From Bernardetia sp042180575 (GTDB lineage Bacteria > Bacteroidota > Bacteroidia > Cytophagales > Bernardetiaceae), in assembly GCF_042180575.1 (NCBI RefSeq), contig NZ_CP170094.1, positions 62,001 to 126,000 of the forward strand: a stretch of DNA of 64,000 nucleotides, written 5' to 3'. The notes below the pieces were generated by a model. The model worked only from the letters and a program-made list of their open reading frames with translations. It did not search any database and was not told the DNA's origin. Of the stretch, positions 9,655 to 18,427 are shown piece after piece; position 1 is the first letter of the stretch, and each line of letters opens with the position of its first letter. The translations under genes and the position numbers were made by a program.

Positions 9655-9726
9655 AATTACGGATTAAAAATTACGTTTCAAAATTGTAATTCATAATTCG
9701 TAATTCGTAATTTTTAATCCGTAATT
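9655..9726. repeat. Perfect 21-bp inverted repeat in the ribH leader
   Basis: AATTACGGATTAAAAATTAC plus G (9655-9675) is the exact complement of 9706-9726. The 30-base loop carries further AATTCGTAATT words. The right arm ends 9 bases before the ribH ATG, so the hairpin would sequester the translation start region. The AATTCGTAATT word also sits in front of the genes at 2190 and 47874. Confidence 0.8.
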
Positions 9727-9735
9727 GAATTAATT

Positions 9736-10254
9736 ATGTCATCAAAAGATAAAAACCTAAGCCTTCATTCAGAGAAATCTATTCAAGATATTGAAAAGAA
9801 ACAATTTGCTATCGTGGTAGCAGAATGGAATGAAGAAGTAACAGAAGCACTTTATGAAGGAGCTTATAAAAAATTGTTAGAGTATGGTGCAAAAGAAAAA
9901 AACATACACCGTTATGATGTACCAGGGAGTTTTGAGCTTACTTTAGCAGCACAATGGGCAGCACAAAAAGCAGAAATTGATGCAGTTATTTGTTTGGGTT
10001 GTGTGATTCAAGGCGAAACTCGTCATTTTGATTTTATTTGTGATGCCGTAGCACAGGGAATTACAAATGTAAATCTTAGACATAACAAACCTGTAATTTT
10101 TGGAGTTCTGACACCTGAAAACCAACAACAAGCTCTTGACCGTGCAGGTGGAAAACACGGAAATAAAGGTGATGAAGCAGCTATTACAGCAATAAAAATG
10201 CTTGGTCTTCATACAACGATGACTAAACAAAAAGGTGGTATTGGTTTTAAATAA
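9736..10254 (+). CDS. ribH: 6,7-dimethyl-8-ribityllumazine synthase
   Basis: Condenses 5-amino-6-ribitylaminouracil with 3,4-dihydroxy-2-butanone 4-phosphate in riboflavin synthesis; forms icosahedral or pentameric shells in the cytoplasm. The 172 residues show the family motifs AEWNEEVTEAL, VPGSFELTLAAQ, CLGCVIQGETRHFDFI (catalytic His region), FGVLTPENQQQALDRAGG and KGDEAAITAIKML. There is a roughly 20-residue polar N-terminal extension. No other rib gene is close. No FMN riboswitch was recognised; the leader is instead occupied by the inverted repeat at 9655-9726. Confidence 0.95.
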   Translation: MSSKDKNLSLHSEKSIQDIEKKQFAIVVAEWNEEVTEALYEGAYKKLLEYGAKEKNIHRYDVPGSFELTLAAQWAAQKAEIDAVICLGCVIQGETRHFDFICDAVAQGITNVNLRHNKPVIFGVLTPENQQQALDRAGGKHGNKGDEAAITAIKMLGLHTTMTKQKGGIGFK

Positions 10255-10274
10255 AGTCTTAATAAAGTAAGAAA

Positions 10275-10305
10275 TTTGAATTGAAAGTCAGCATAACTAA
10301 ATTTG
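10275..10305 (+). promoter_or_regulatory. Promoter of the MMPL exporter gene (TTTG-N19-TAAATTTG)
   Basis: TTTG at 10275-10278 and TAAATTTG at 10298-10305 are 19 bases apart, the Bacteroidota housekeeping promoter spacing. It would give a leader of about 90 bases, made of repeated ACTTCTAAATTCTGACTTC-like words, before the ATG at 10402. Confidence 0.65.
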
Positions 10306-10401
10306 CAGTTTTATTTACTTCTAAATTCTGACTTCATACTTCTGACTTTGTTTTTTGCATTTACTTCTAAATTCTAACTTCATACTTCTAAATTTGTATT
10401 T

Positions 10402-12786
10402 ATGTGGCTAAAAATAGCTAATTTCATTCTAAAAAATAGATTGTGGCTTTTGCTTCTTCTTTTTGCTCTGACCGTTTTTATGGGATTTCAAGGCACAAAA
10501 GCAGAACTTTCTTATACCTTTTCGAAAGTTGTTCCTGATTCTGATGAAGATATTGTTTTTTTCAATCAGTTTAAATCACTTTTTGGACAAGATGATAATG
10601 TGGTTGTTTTGGGAGTAGAAGATGAAAAGCTATTTGAGCTAGAAAACTTTCAGAAGTGGCAACAACTTTTGTATGCTTTAGAGAAAATAAAATTTGAAAA
10701 TAGAGAAAAAATTGAAGGGTTAGGAGATAGTGTAAATGCTGTTACAGGTGTGGTAGGACTTGGAAAGCTACCTTATCTTTACAAAAATCAAGATATTAAA
10801 AAATTCGAACCAAAATCTATTTTCCCCAAACAAGTACAAACACAAAAAGAGTTAGATAGTCTTTTAAAGTTTACCTCTCAAATAAAATTCTACGAAAATC
10901 AGCTCATAAACCCAGACAATAAAGCTTCTTTAGTCTTGGTTACGCTTCCTCCAAAAATTACGAGTACAATCTATAACCACGAAACGGTTATGAGAATTAG
11001 TGAATTAGGAAACAAGTTTTCAGAACAAACAGGTATCGAAATTCATTATGTAGGGCTTCCATTTTTGCGTGTAGCTATTTCGAATAAAGTAAAAGAAGAA
11101 ATGGTTATTTTTCTTTCACTTTCTATCGCCATTACAGCGATTTTTATTTTTATATTCTTTCGTTCTTTTACCCCTGTTTTTGTTTCTCTGACTCTTATTA
11201 CGATTGTTATTATTTGGACAATGGGGGTTTTTGGTATTTTGGGTTACAAAATAACCATTCTTACAGCTATTCTTCCTCCTGTTTTGGTCGTCATTGGGAT
11301 TCCGAATTGTGTTTATTTTATTACAAAATATCATCAAGAATGTAACAAAAAAGGTAATAAAATAGATGCAATAAAATATGTAATCAAAAAAATTGGAATT
11401 GTTACACTGATTACAAATACTACAACTGCCATTGGTTTTTTAGTTTTGGTAAGTACACAAATAGGTATTTTGAGTGAATTTGGACTTTCTGCTGGCATCA
11501 CTATTTTTGCGACTTTCTTTATCTCACTTATCTTTTTGCCAGTTGTGTTTTCTTACTTACCAATGCCAGAAGGAAGGCGAACCAAACATTTGAATAGAGG
11601 TGTTATAAATATTGTGCTTACAAAATTTGACTTTTTGATAGAAAATCACAGAACAATTATTTATGCAGTTACAATTTTGATTATTGTTCTTTCATCTATT
11701 GGACTTTATCAAATAAAGGCAAATTCATTTATGGTTGATGACTTGCCAAATGAAAGCAAAGAGAAAAAAGATATTGCTTTTATAGAAACCAATTTTAAAG
11801 GAACAATGCCTTTAGAAATAATAATTGATACAGGAAAACCGAAAGCCTATCGCAGAAGTCAGACATTAGAAAGAATAGAACAGATTGAAAGTTATGTAGA
11901 TAGTTCGGCACATCTTTCTACTCCTGTTTCTTTAGTTACTTTTATAAAAGCTGCCAATCAAGCCTATTTTAATCAAAGCGAACAATCATATAATCTACCT
12001 GATAAGCGTACTGGAGCGTATGTGTTGCGTTATTTGAAAGGACAAAATGACCCAACAGCAATTTCTGCATCTTTTGTTGATAGTACCGAACAGATTTTGA
12101 GAGTTTCTTTGAAAGTAGCTGATATTGGTTCTTTGCGCTTGGATTCTTTAGTAAAAACGAGCTTACAACCCGAACTAGATAGTATTTTTGTTGATTCAAT
12201 TGGTTCGACCAAAATGAGTGCACGAGTAACAGGCACAACACCTATTTTCTTGAAAGGAAATACCTATTTGATAGACAATTTGAAATGGAGTTTGTTTTTA
12301 GCTTGTTTTTTGGTAGCAATAATAATTGGTGCGCTTTTCCAAAATATACGTGTGATGATTATTGCTATTATTCCAAACTTAATTCCTCTTTTAGTAACGG
12401 CTGGGATTATGGGATTTTTTAATATTGCACTCAAGCCAAGTACAGCACTTGTCTTTAGTATTGTTTTTGGTATTGCTGTTGATGATTCACTTCACTTTTT
12501 GGCTCGTTTTCGTCAAGAACTTTTAGCCTTTGATTTTGATAGACATAAAGCTATCGATGTTGCACTGCGTGAAACAGGAAAAAGTATGATTTATACTTCT
12601 ATAATTCTTTTTGCAGGTTTTATTATTTTTGCTTTTTCTTCTTTTGGTGGAACGGTTGCTTTAGGAGTTTTAACTTCAATAACTCTTTTGGTGGCAATGT
12701 TTACGAATTTGATTTTACTTCCTGCTTTACTTTTGACATTTAATGCAAATATTCGTCGTTCAAATCATCCTCCTATTGAAGATTAA
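10402..12786 (+). CDS. MMPL/RND-family exporter
   Basis: A 794-residue inner-membrane protein of the RND superfamily (MMPL/patched-like, HAE-3-like), expected to export hydrophobic or lipid-like substrates using the proton gradient. The plan is duplicated. TM1 is at about 12-30. A periplasmic loop follows (about 30-230). A block of five TM helices (about 235-395) includes ILPPVLVVIGIPNCVYFITKYH. A second half begins with a TM helix near 420, then a periplasmic loop, then five TM helices (about 625-780) with FSIVFGIAVDDSLHFLARF, the conserved acidic TM4-like motif. No membrane-fusion partner is adjacent. The substrate is unknown. Confidence 0.88.
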   Translation: MWLKIANFILKNRLWLLLLLFALTVFMGFQGTKAELSYTFSKVVPDSDEDIVFFNQFKSLFGQDDNVVVLGVEDEKLFELENFQKWQQLLYALEKIKFENREKIEGLGDSVNAVTGVVGLGKLPYLYKNQDIKKFEPKSIFPKQVQTQKELDSLLKFTSQIKFYENQLINPDNKASLVLVTLPPKITSTIYNHETVMRISELGNKFSEQTGIEIHYVGLPFLRVAISNKVKEEMVIFLSLSIAITAIFIFIFFRSFTPVFVSLTLITIVIIWTMGVFGILGYKITILTAILPPVLVVIGIPNCVYFITKYHQECNKKGNKIDAIKYVIKKIGIVTLITNTTTAIGFLVLVSTQIGILSEFGLSAGITIFATFFISLIFLPVVFSYLPMPEGRRTKHLNRGVINIVLTKFDFLIENHRTIIYAVTILIIVLSSIGLYQIKANSFMVDDLPNESKEKKDIAFIETNFKGTMPLEIIIDTGKPKAYRRSQTLERIEQIESYVDSSAHLSTPVSLVTFIKAANQAYFNQSEQSYNLPDKRTGAYVLRYLKGQNDPTAISASFVDSTEQILRVSLKVADIGSLRLDSLVKTSLQPELDSIFVDSIGSTKMSARVTGTTPIFLKGNTYLIDNLKWSLFLACFLVAIIIGALFQNIRVMIIAIIPNLIPLLVTAGIMGFFNIALKPSTALVFSIVFGIAVDDSLHFLARFRQELLAFDFDRHKAIDVALRETGKSMIYTSIILFAGFIIFAFSSFGGTVALGVLTSITLLVAMFTNLILLPALLLTFNANIRRSNHPPIED

Positions 12787-12800
12787 ATAAATAAAATTTT

Positions 12801-12828
12801 GTAGGGACAATGCATGCATTGTCCCTAC
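12801..12828. repeat. Perfect 28-bp palindrome (GTAGGGACAATGCA...)
   Basis: The 28 bases 12801-12828 are an exact palindrome with ends GTAGGGAC and GTCCCTAC. It lies between convergent genes, where it may serve as a bidirectional terminator. Its TAGGG...CCCTA ends resemble those of the elements at 8646 and 36671. Confidence 0.85.
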
Positions 12829-12837
12829 GGAAATACA

Positions 12838-13476
12838 TTACTTCTTCAATAACTTTGCGAGTTCATTCTGTGTGCTTTGCGTTTTGTCTTTTGCATACCA
12901 ACTGTGTAAAGATTCTGAGAAACCTTTGAAATCTTCTGATTCAGGGTTTTGTTTTACTTTTTCTTTGTAATCTGTAACCAATTTTTGTGCTTCGGCTGGT
13001 CTTGCTCCCCAAGAATTGATTATTTTTAGTTTTGTAGTAGTGTCTGTTTTTTCTTCTTTTACAAAAATAAGTTTCGGAATTGCCCGTCCACCATTGGTCA
13101 AAAATTCATCTATCAAATCTGGATTTTCATCTCTCAAAAGAAATCGAATTTCTAATTTTTCTCCTGCTTCCTCTGCAATTTTATTCATGACAGGAACAAT
13201 TTGAGCAGCATCTCCACACCAACTTTCTGTAAGAATTACCCAATAATATTTTTCATTTGACGGAAGGTTATTCAAAGCTGTTTTTACATTTTCATTTATT
13301 TTTGTGGTTTTGTCTAGCCTATTCATACGATACATATTCATGTTTGTGTATTCCAAAATTTCTGGACTATTATCACCATTTGTAGTAGTTCCTTTTTCTA
13401 AAAGTTCTTGTCCAAGTGTTCTGTATTCTTGATAGAACATTGATTTTGCTAAATAGCTTTTGTCTAAATAGTTCAT
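12838..13476 (-). CDS. Thioredoxin-fold protein with a single WCGDA cysteine
   Basis: A 212-residue cytoplasmic protein (no signal peptide) that I place in the thioredoxin_9-like group. The thioredoxin core begins near residue 80 (YYWVILTESWCGDAAQIVPVMNKIAEE). It continues through IEIRFLLRDENPDLIDEFL-type strands to the cis-Pro loop GGRAIPKLIFV. The motif carries one Cys (WCGDA) in place of the usual CxxC, so it is not a standard disulfide reductase; redox sensing or thiol transfer is possible. A C-terminal helical part follows. Confidence 0.8.
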   Translation of the reverse strand: MNYLDKSYLAKSMFYQEYRTLGQELLEKGTTTNGDNSPEILEYTNMNMYRMNRLDKTTKINENVKTALNNLPSNEKYYWVILTESWCGDAAQIVPVMNKIAEEAGEKLEIRFLLRDENPDLIDEFLTNGGRAIPKLIFVKEEKTDTTTKLKIINSWGARPAEAQKLVTDYKEKVKQNPESEDFKGFSESLHSWYAKDKTQSTQNELAKLLKK

Positions 13477-13796
13477 AATGAGTGAGTTAGTTTTGATTTA
13501 ATATGAATAAATGTTGATATGTTTGTATATGAACTAATACGCAATAATGACATATTTTGTTTTGATAAATTTCAACTTGGTTTGTTTTCTGTTCTTGTGT
13601 ATCTAAAAGATATAAGTTGTTTAGTATTCTGAATAAAAAAATCCCATTACAAACCAGTTGTAATCGGATTCATTTTTAGCTGAAGTTGTTTAAAAATGAT
13701 ATTGCCTTTGTTGGTGTTTTAGCGTAGCGACACCAACAAGAAGACGTACAAAACTCATTCTTAAACAACTTCACTATAAAATTAATATGCAAGAGT
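13477..13796. other. Intergenic region with nested inverted repeats
   Basis: No gene is seen. A perfect 13-bp inverted repeat (13681-13693, TGAAGTTGTTTAA, with 13761-13773) encloses an inner 10-bp hairpin TTGTTGGTGT/ACACCAACAA (13708-13717 and 13730-13739). A smaller ATTACAA/TTGTAAT hairpin lies near 13645-13665. The remainder is AT-rich upstream sequence of the thioredoxin-like gene. Confidence 0.6.
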
Positions 13797-14618
13797 TTAT
13801 TGTTTTTTCATTTTGATTAACTTCTCTGCTGGTGGACGTAATGGAACACAAAAACCAATACTAAACATAGCACCTTGGTTTGTTATTTTATAATTATTAT
13901 TTAATCCATTACGTGATGCATTTTCAAGAGTTGTATTTGCTTCTTCTGGAATATCAAAAGGGTCTGTTGCATTTTGGACAGTAGTAAGAGCTGAAATATA
14001 CTCATTCAAACCTACTGAATTTTCTTTTGGTTTTTGAGCTACATTCATAAAACCATAGTAAGCACGAGCTTCTAAAGTAAGATATAAATAAGGAGTTAGT
14101 CCAACTAAATAACTAAAACCTAAATTAGCTCCTAAATCTGCTTGACGAACATCTAAAGGTTGTACATTTTCTGTGCCTTTTGCTCCACTTCCTACTAATA
14201 GACGAGCCGAAGGACCTGCTATAATATAAAAATGATTAGGGCTATTAGGCTTTATGCGAAGTTGTAACATAGGGTCAAATGAAAAATAATGCAATCCATA
14301 ATTCTGACGCTGATTAAAGTTGATTGTATCTACTCTTCCCATTTGTACATAATTGAGTTCCATACGCAGACCAATAGTTTTGGTAAATTCTTTTCCTGCA
14401 AATGCCCCAAATTGTAACCCTGTGCGAAATTTGCCATTATTTGTTTCTGATTCTACACTAAGCTGTCCAGTTGTATCTGTTTTTATGGCATCAAAGGAAA
14501 TAGGCGCACGAGCAACGGAAAGTCCTGTTTTAAAACCTGAATAAGAAAATCCTTGAGCTTGTAGTTGGTAAGTAAAAGCGAGGCAAAAAAGGAGGGAAAG
14601 AAAAAATGTTTTTTTCAT
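13797..14618 (-). CDS. Outer-membrane beta-barrel protein (PorT/OmpW-like barrel family)
   Basis: A 273-residue exported protein. The signal peptide is MKKTFFLSLLFCLAFTYQLQAQ; an ATG four codons upstream (14630) is possible but less signal-like. The body has alternating strands and glycine turns: FSYSGFKTGLSVAR, KFRTGLQFGAFAGKEFTKTIGLRMELNYVQMG, HYFSFDPMLQLRIKPNSPNHFYIIAGPSARLLVG and LGANLGFSYLVGLTPYLYLTLEARAYYG. This is typical of Bacteroidota outer-membrane beta-barrel (PF13568-like) proteins. It is most likely a structural or gated barrel; no substrate can be read from sequence. Confidence 0.75.
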   Translation of the reverse strand: MKKTFFLSLLFCLAFTYQLQAQGFSYSGFKTGLSVARAPISFDAIKTDTTGQLSVESETNNGKFRTGLQFGAFAGKEFTKTIGLRMELNYVQMGRVDTINFNQRQNYGLHYFSFDPMLQLRIKPNSPNHFYIIAGPSARLLVGSGAKGTENVQPLDVRQADLGANLGFSYLVGLTPYLYLTLEARAYYGFMNVAQKPKENSVGLNEYISALTTVQNATDPFDIPEEANTTLENASRNGLNNNYKITNQGAMFSIGFCVPLRPPAEKLIKMKKQ

Positions 14619-14776
14619 AATAGTAGTCATAACTAAATTACTTTAATATATAGGATTTGAAATTTCTTTTTTTGTCGTTGATAGATTATACTTTTTAAAG
14701 TATGCCAAAAATAAGCAATACTCCCTAATTAAACGAGAGAATCTTAAAAAAATTGAATCAACTTCTTATTTTGTTT

Positions 14777-15640
14777 TTATTTTGTAGAAATAGTGTAAAT
14801 ATACATTTCATTTTTAATGATGTGATAGCATTTCAAACCAAACTGAAAGAAATAATTTATGCTTTCTTCTTTGTATTTTTTAGTTTGATTGGGTAAAATT
14901 ATTTCTTTGTTAGTTTTAGTATAAAGTCCTTTTTTTATTGTTTTGTTTGTCTCTGTAATAAAAATAAACTCTCCTTTAAAAGAAATAGAGTTCCAATTTG
15001 GGTACTCTAATACTGTTTTGTAGTTCCCAAAGTTATCAAAAATCAAAATACCTTGTCCTTTTACACCCAAAAAAATCTGATTTTGATAAAATTGTAAATG
15101 CGAAATTGGATAATCTTCATCTTTTAAGATTAAACCCAAAGGTGTTTGAGATAAAATTTGTTTATTCAAAATATCATAGTTTTTCAAACTAAAATCAGAT
15201 TCATCAAAAAACCAAAGTGTATTATTTGGTGAAGGAGCAAGCAAACGCACAAAACCAATTTCACCATATTGATTGCTTTCTATTTTATTAGAGATTTCAT
15301 AGCGTTCTATTTCTGTCAGAAAACGATTCAGAATTACCCATTCTTGCAATTCTTGATAAAAAACAAACACTTGATTTGGATTTTGAACATTAAAAGTAGT
15401 CGGAACAATAGAAGAAGAAGGGGAAAAAAGAATTTCTACATTCCCCAAACTATCCAGACGCTGAATAACTCCTTTTTTATCACAAATATAAATTCTGCTA
15501 TATGAATCAATACAGCTCAAAATAATTTCGTTTTCAAAGTGAGTTTTTTTCTGAAAAATCAAAGTATCATTTTGAGCAAAAACAAAATTAAAAAAGGTAA
15601 AATATATAAATAATAAAGGCAGCAAAAGTATATTTTTCAT
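14777..15640 (-). CDS. Exported hypothetical protein, propeller-like
   Basis: A 287-residue protein. The start is placed at MKNILLLPLLFIYFTFFNFVFAQ because this is a clean signal peptide; the frame is open 50 codons further upstream without any signal-like feature. The mature part has repeating blocks such as YSRIYICDKKGVIQRLDSLGNVEILF, NNTLWFFDESDFSLKNYDI and NQIFLGVKGQGILIFDNFGNYK. These resemble blades of an NHL/beta-propeller domain. No enzyme motif is present. The function is unknown. Confidence 0.6.
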   Translation of the reverse strand: MKNILLLPLLFIYFTFFNFVFAQNDTLIFQKKTHFENEIILSCIDSYSRIYICDKKGVIQRLDSLGNVEILFSPSSSIVPTTFNVQNPNQVFVFYQELQEWVILNRFLTEIERYEISNKIESNQYGEIGFVRLLAPSPNNTLWFFDESDFSLKNYDILNKQILSQTPLGLILKDEDYPISHLQFYQNQIFLGVKGQGILIFDNFGNYKTVLEYPNWNSISFKGEFIFITETNKTIKKGLYTKTNKEIILPNQTKKYKEESINYFFQFGLKCYHIIKNEMYIYTISTK

Positions 15641-15921
15641 TTTAATTGAGTTTTCCAAATCTAAGTAAAAAACACTGTCAAATTTACGCTGCTTAAAAAC
15701 AACTTTAATCGATAAGGACAAGTAATAAGCCAAAAAACTAGAAGCAAAAATAAATATTTCAAACTTTTTAATAAACCAAATGTTCTCCAAATATTCTTAT
15801 GATATGAGAATGAATTAAAATTTCGTAACTCTAAAGTAAAAAAAATAAAATTTAAACGAGAATTTTTGTATTTTTACCTTTAATCAAAAAAAGTAGAAAT
15901 CTAATTTAAAATACCTATTCG

Positions 15922-16257
15922 ATGAAAGACATGATGAAAATGTTTGGTAAAGTGCGTGAAATGCAAGCCAAACTTCAAGAAGTGCAAGAAGAACTCATAA
16001 ATATTACAGCCGAAGGAGAAGCTGGTGGTGGAATGGTAAAGGCAGTAGCTAATGGAAAAAAACAAGTTATTAAATTAGATATTGATCCAGATATTATAAA
16101 ATCTGATGACAAAGAAATGCTGCAAGATTTGATAGTCGCAGCCGTGAATAAGGCTTTAGAAGGAGCAGAAGAAAAAAGTAAAGAACACATGCAAAAAAGT
16201 ACAGAAGGAATGATGCCTAATATCCCTGGAATGGATTTGGGAGGAATGGGAATGTAA
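15922..16257 (+). CDS. ybaB: YbaB/EbfC family nucleoid-associated protein
   Basis: A 111-residue DNA-binding protein of the YbaB/EbfC family, a dimeric tweezer-like nucleoid protein often linked to recR. Typical features are the N-terminal helix MMKMFGKVREMQAKLQEVQEEL, the strand GEAGGGMVKAVANGKKQVIKLDIDPDII and the helix LQDLIVAAVNKALEGAEEKSKEHM, then a Met/Gly-rich tail. Neither dnaX nor recR is adjacent. Confidence 0.93.
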   Translation: MKDMMKMFGKVREMQAKLQEVQEELINITAEGEAGGGMVKAVANGKKQVIKLDIDPDIIKSDDKEMLQDLIVAAVNKALEGAEEKSKEHMQKSTEGMMPNIPGMDLGGMGM

Positions 16258-16270
16258 TTACTCACTCAAT

Positions 16271-16303
16271 AACCTCAACGACGGCAGAGCCTCGTTGACG
16301 GTT
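16271..16303. repeat. CCTCAACGACGG / CCTCGTTGACGG hairpin
   Basis: AACCTCAACGACGG and CCTCGTTGACGGTT are near-complementary arms around CAGAG, pairing with one bulge on each side. The same two words occur in an expanded arrangement at 20258-20343, defining a dispersed family whose GC content is well above the surrounding DNA. Confidence 0.65.
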
Positions 16304-16391
16304 CAAAAGCAAAAGGAGAAGTGAGCAGGGCAGGGATGTCATTCATTGACGGGCTTGTACCTGTGTTTTCTCTCCTTATTTTATTAAAAAC

Positions 16392-16433
16392 AAAAAAGTC
16401 TATTTCAAAATAATATTTGAAATAGACTTTTTT
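16392..16433. terminator. Bidirectional terminator between ybaB and the nitrilase fusion
   Basis: A perfect 18-bp stem (AAAAAAGTCTATTTCAAA, 16392-16409, with 16416-16433) and a 6-base loop. A and T runs on both sides suit the two convergent genes. Confidence 0.85.
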
Positions 16434-16483
16434 ATGGAAAATTATCATTCAAAATTTATTCATGATAACTGATAACTGTTTTT

Positions 16484-18052
16484 TTACTTCTTATCACTTT
16501 TATCTTTCCATTTCAAAGAATAAATATCAGTACGACGATCTTTCAGATTTCGAACACTTCCATGACTGTGTAATTCTTTCAATAAATCAAGATTTACATC
16601 GGCAATCATTGTCATTTCTGTATTTGGAGTTGCTTCTGCAATAATGGCATTATTAGGAAAAGAATAATCAGAAGGCGAAAAAACAGCCGATTGAGCAAAC
16701 TGAATATCCATATTTTTTACCTTTGGAAGGTTTCCTACACTACCAGCAATCGCTACATAACACTCATTCTCAACAGCACGAGCTTGCGAACAAACACGTA
16801 CACGCATATAACCGTTTTGCATATCAGTAGAGAAAGGAACAAACAAAATTTGCATTCCTTCATCAGCCATCATACGAGAAAGCTCTGGAAACTCTGAATC
16901 ATAACAAATCAAAATACCAATTTTTGCTACATCTGTTTCAAAAACTTTTACTTTATTTCCACCTACCATTCCGTAATCATTTACTTCACTTGGCGTAATA
17001 TGAATTTTGTACTGTACATCCCACGTTCCATCACGACGACACAAATAAGAAACATTGTACAACTTTCCGTTTTCATACAAAGGAAGACTTCCTCCAATAA
17101 TATTTACATTATAAGAAACAGCATAACCAACCAGTTTGTCTCTAACTTCTTCGGTATATTCTGCTAGTTTTCGAATTGCCTTTGCTGTATCCTCTTCATT
17201 GAATTCTGCCATTAAAGGAACATTAAAGAATTCAGGAAAAAGAACAAAATCGGCACGATACGAACTAAGTGCATCTACAAAAAACTCAACATTTTCAAAA
17301 AATGATTCTACTGATTTTACGTTACGCATCTGCCACTGAACAACACCAATACGAATAACTTCTTTGGGTTGGTTTACAAGAGTAGGTTTTTCTTCGTAGT
17401 AAATATTATCCCACTTCAAAAGACTTGCATACGCTTCTGATTCTTTGTCATCTGGTAAATAATTACGCAATACTTTCTTTACATGAAAACCATTACTCAA
17501 CTGAAAAGTCAAAACTGGGTCATAAATTTCTTTCTGACGTACTTTCTCTAGATATTGTCTAGGTGTTACCGAATCGGAGTATTTGCTAAAATTTGGCATA
17601 CGCCCACCAGCAATAATTCCTTTAAGATTTAAGTTTTCACAGAGTTCTTTGCGAGCATCATACAAACGCCTTCCCAAGCGCATATTTCGGCTATTTGGAT
17701 TTACACTTACCTCAATTCCATATATTACATCTCCATCATCATTATGATTCACAAAATTATCTCTTACGATATCATGATAAGTATGATTATCTCCAAATTT
17801 AGAATAATCAATTACCATACTTAGTGCATAAGCAATTACTTTTCCTTTGTCTTCTATACAAATCTGACCTTCTGGAAACATTTCAAGCAATTTCATAATT
17901 GACTCTTTCGTCCACGCTTGATCTTTCGCATAAATCAGTTTTGATATTTCTTCAATATCGACTGCATCAGTTGGTTCAACAGTACGCAGTTTTAATACGT
18001 GTTGTTCAGTTTCGAAAGTCGATATAACATTTTCTTTTTTATCTATTGACAT
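16484..18052 (-). CDS. GNAT acetyltransferase-nitrilase fusion protein
   Basis: A 522-residue two-domain cytoplasmic protein. The N-terminal GNAT domain (about 18-210) has IYGIEVSVNPNSRNMRLGRRLYDARKEL, with the acetyl-CoA-binding R-x-x-R/L-G-R pattern. The C-terminal carbon-nitrogen hydrolase domain (about 228-510) has the Glu of VLFPEFFNVPL (about 275), the Lys of QYKIHITPSE (about 350) and the Cys of ILICYDSEFPE (about 383), which form the Glu-Lys-Cys triad. The domain order is a known bacterial fusion of unsettled substrate; an amidase or N-acyl role on small amines or peptides is possible. Both active sites look intact. Confidence 0.9.
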   Translation of the reverse strand: MSIDKKENVISTFETEQHVLKLRTVEPTDAVDIEEISKLIYAKDQAWTKESIMKLLEMFPEGQICIEDKGKVIAYALSMVIDYSKFGDNHTYHDIVRDNFVNHNDDGDVIYGIEVSVNPNSRNMRLGRRLYDARKELCENLNLKGIIAGGRMPNFSKYSDSVTPRQYLEKVRQKEIYDPVLTFQLSNGFHVKKVLRNYLPDDKESEAYASLLKWDNIYYEEKPTLVNQPKEVIRIGVVQWQMRNVKSVESFFENVEFFVDALSSYRADFVLFPEFFNVPLMAEFNEEDTAKAIRKLAEYTEEVRDKLVGYAVSYNVNIIGGSLPLYENGKLYNVSYLCRRDGTWDVQYKIHITPSEVNDYGMVGGNKVKVFETDVAKIGILICYDSEFPELSRMMADEGMQILFVPFSTDMQNGYMRVRVCSQARAVENECYVAIAGSVGNLPKVKNMDIQFAQSAVFSPSDYSFPNNAIIAEATPNTEMTMIADVNLDLLKELHSHGSVRNLKDRRTDIYSLKWKDKSDKK

Positions 18053-18427
18053 AAAAGTAAGTTAAAAATTTAATTTTCTATTAGTAAAGCTACTAATTTA
18101 GGTTAAAAAACACAGAACTACGAATTGTTCTGTAAAATGACTGTACAAATGATTATTTTTTTAAAGTCTCTTTGTAGAGTATTGTGTATATTTGCAATCT
18201 CATTTTTTTGACTCACTTTCCAAAAAAAAAACGGAATAATGAGTAATTAAGTGCATTTATAAAAGCACGCAAAAGTACACTTTATTTAAAATAAAACCTT
18301 TATTATTTCAGATTGTTTTCAATAATTATTAAGTGATTAAAATACAAATTTATTTTTTTATAAAAATATTTTTTTAGTGTTATTTTGTTATACAAATAAT
18401 TATTAACTGACAATTATCTATTCTAAT
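18053..18427. other. AT-rich divergent intergenic region
   Basis: A 375-base region between divergent genes, very AT-rich. It contains a TATATTTG box at 18187-18194 that fits the -7 consensus, but no TTG box sits at the right distance upstream. No hairpin, ORF of note or RNA motif was recognised. It presumably carries the promoters of both flanking genes. Confidence 0.4.

Noticed and set aside
9602..9735. FMN riboswitch before ribH
   Set aside because: The conserved RFN element core was not found; the leader is a simple inverted repeat.
15641..15790. 50-codon extension of the exported protein at 14777-15640
   Set aside because: The internal Met starts a clean signal peptide; the extension has no such feature and is AT-rich leader sequence.
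18187..18194. TATATTTG as the promoter of the MutS-like gene
   Set aside because: No TTG box at 19-23 bases upstream, and it lies 234 bases before the start codon.
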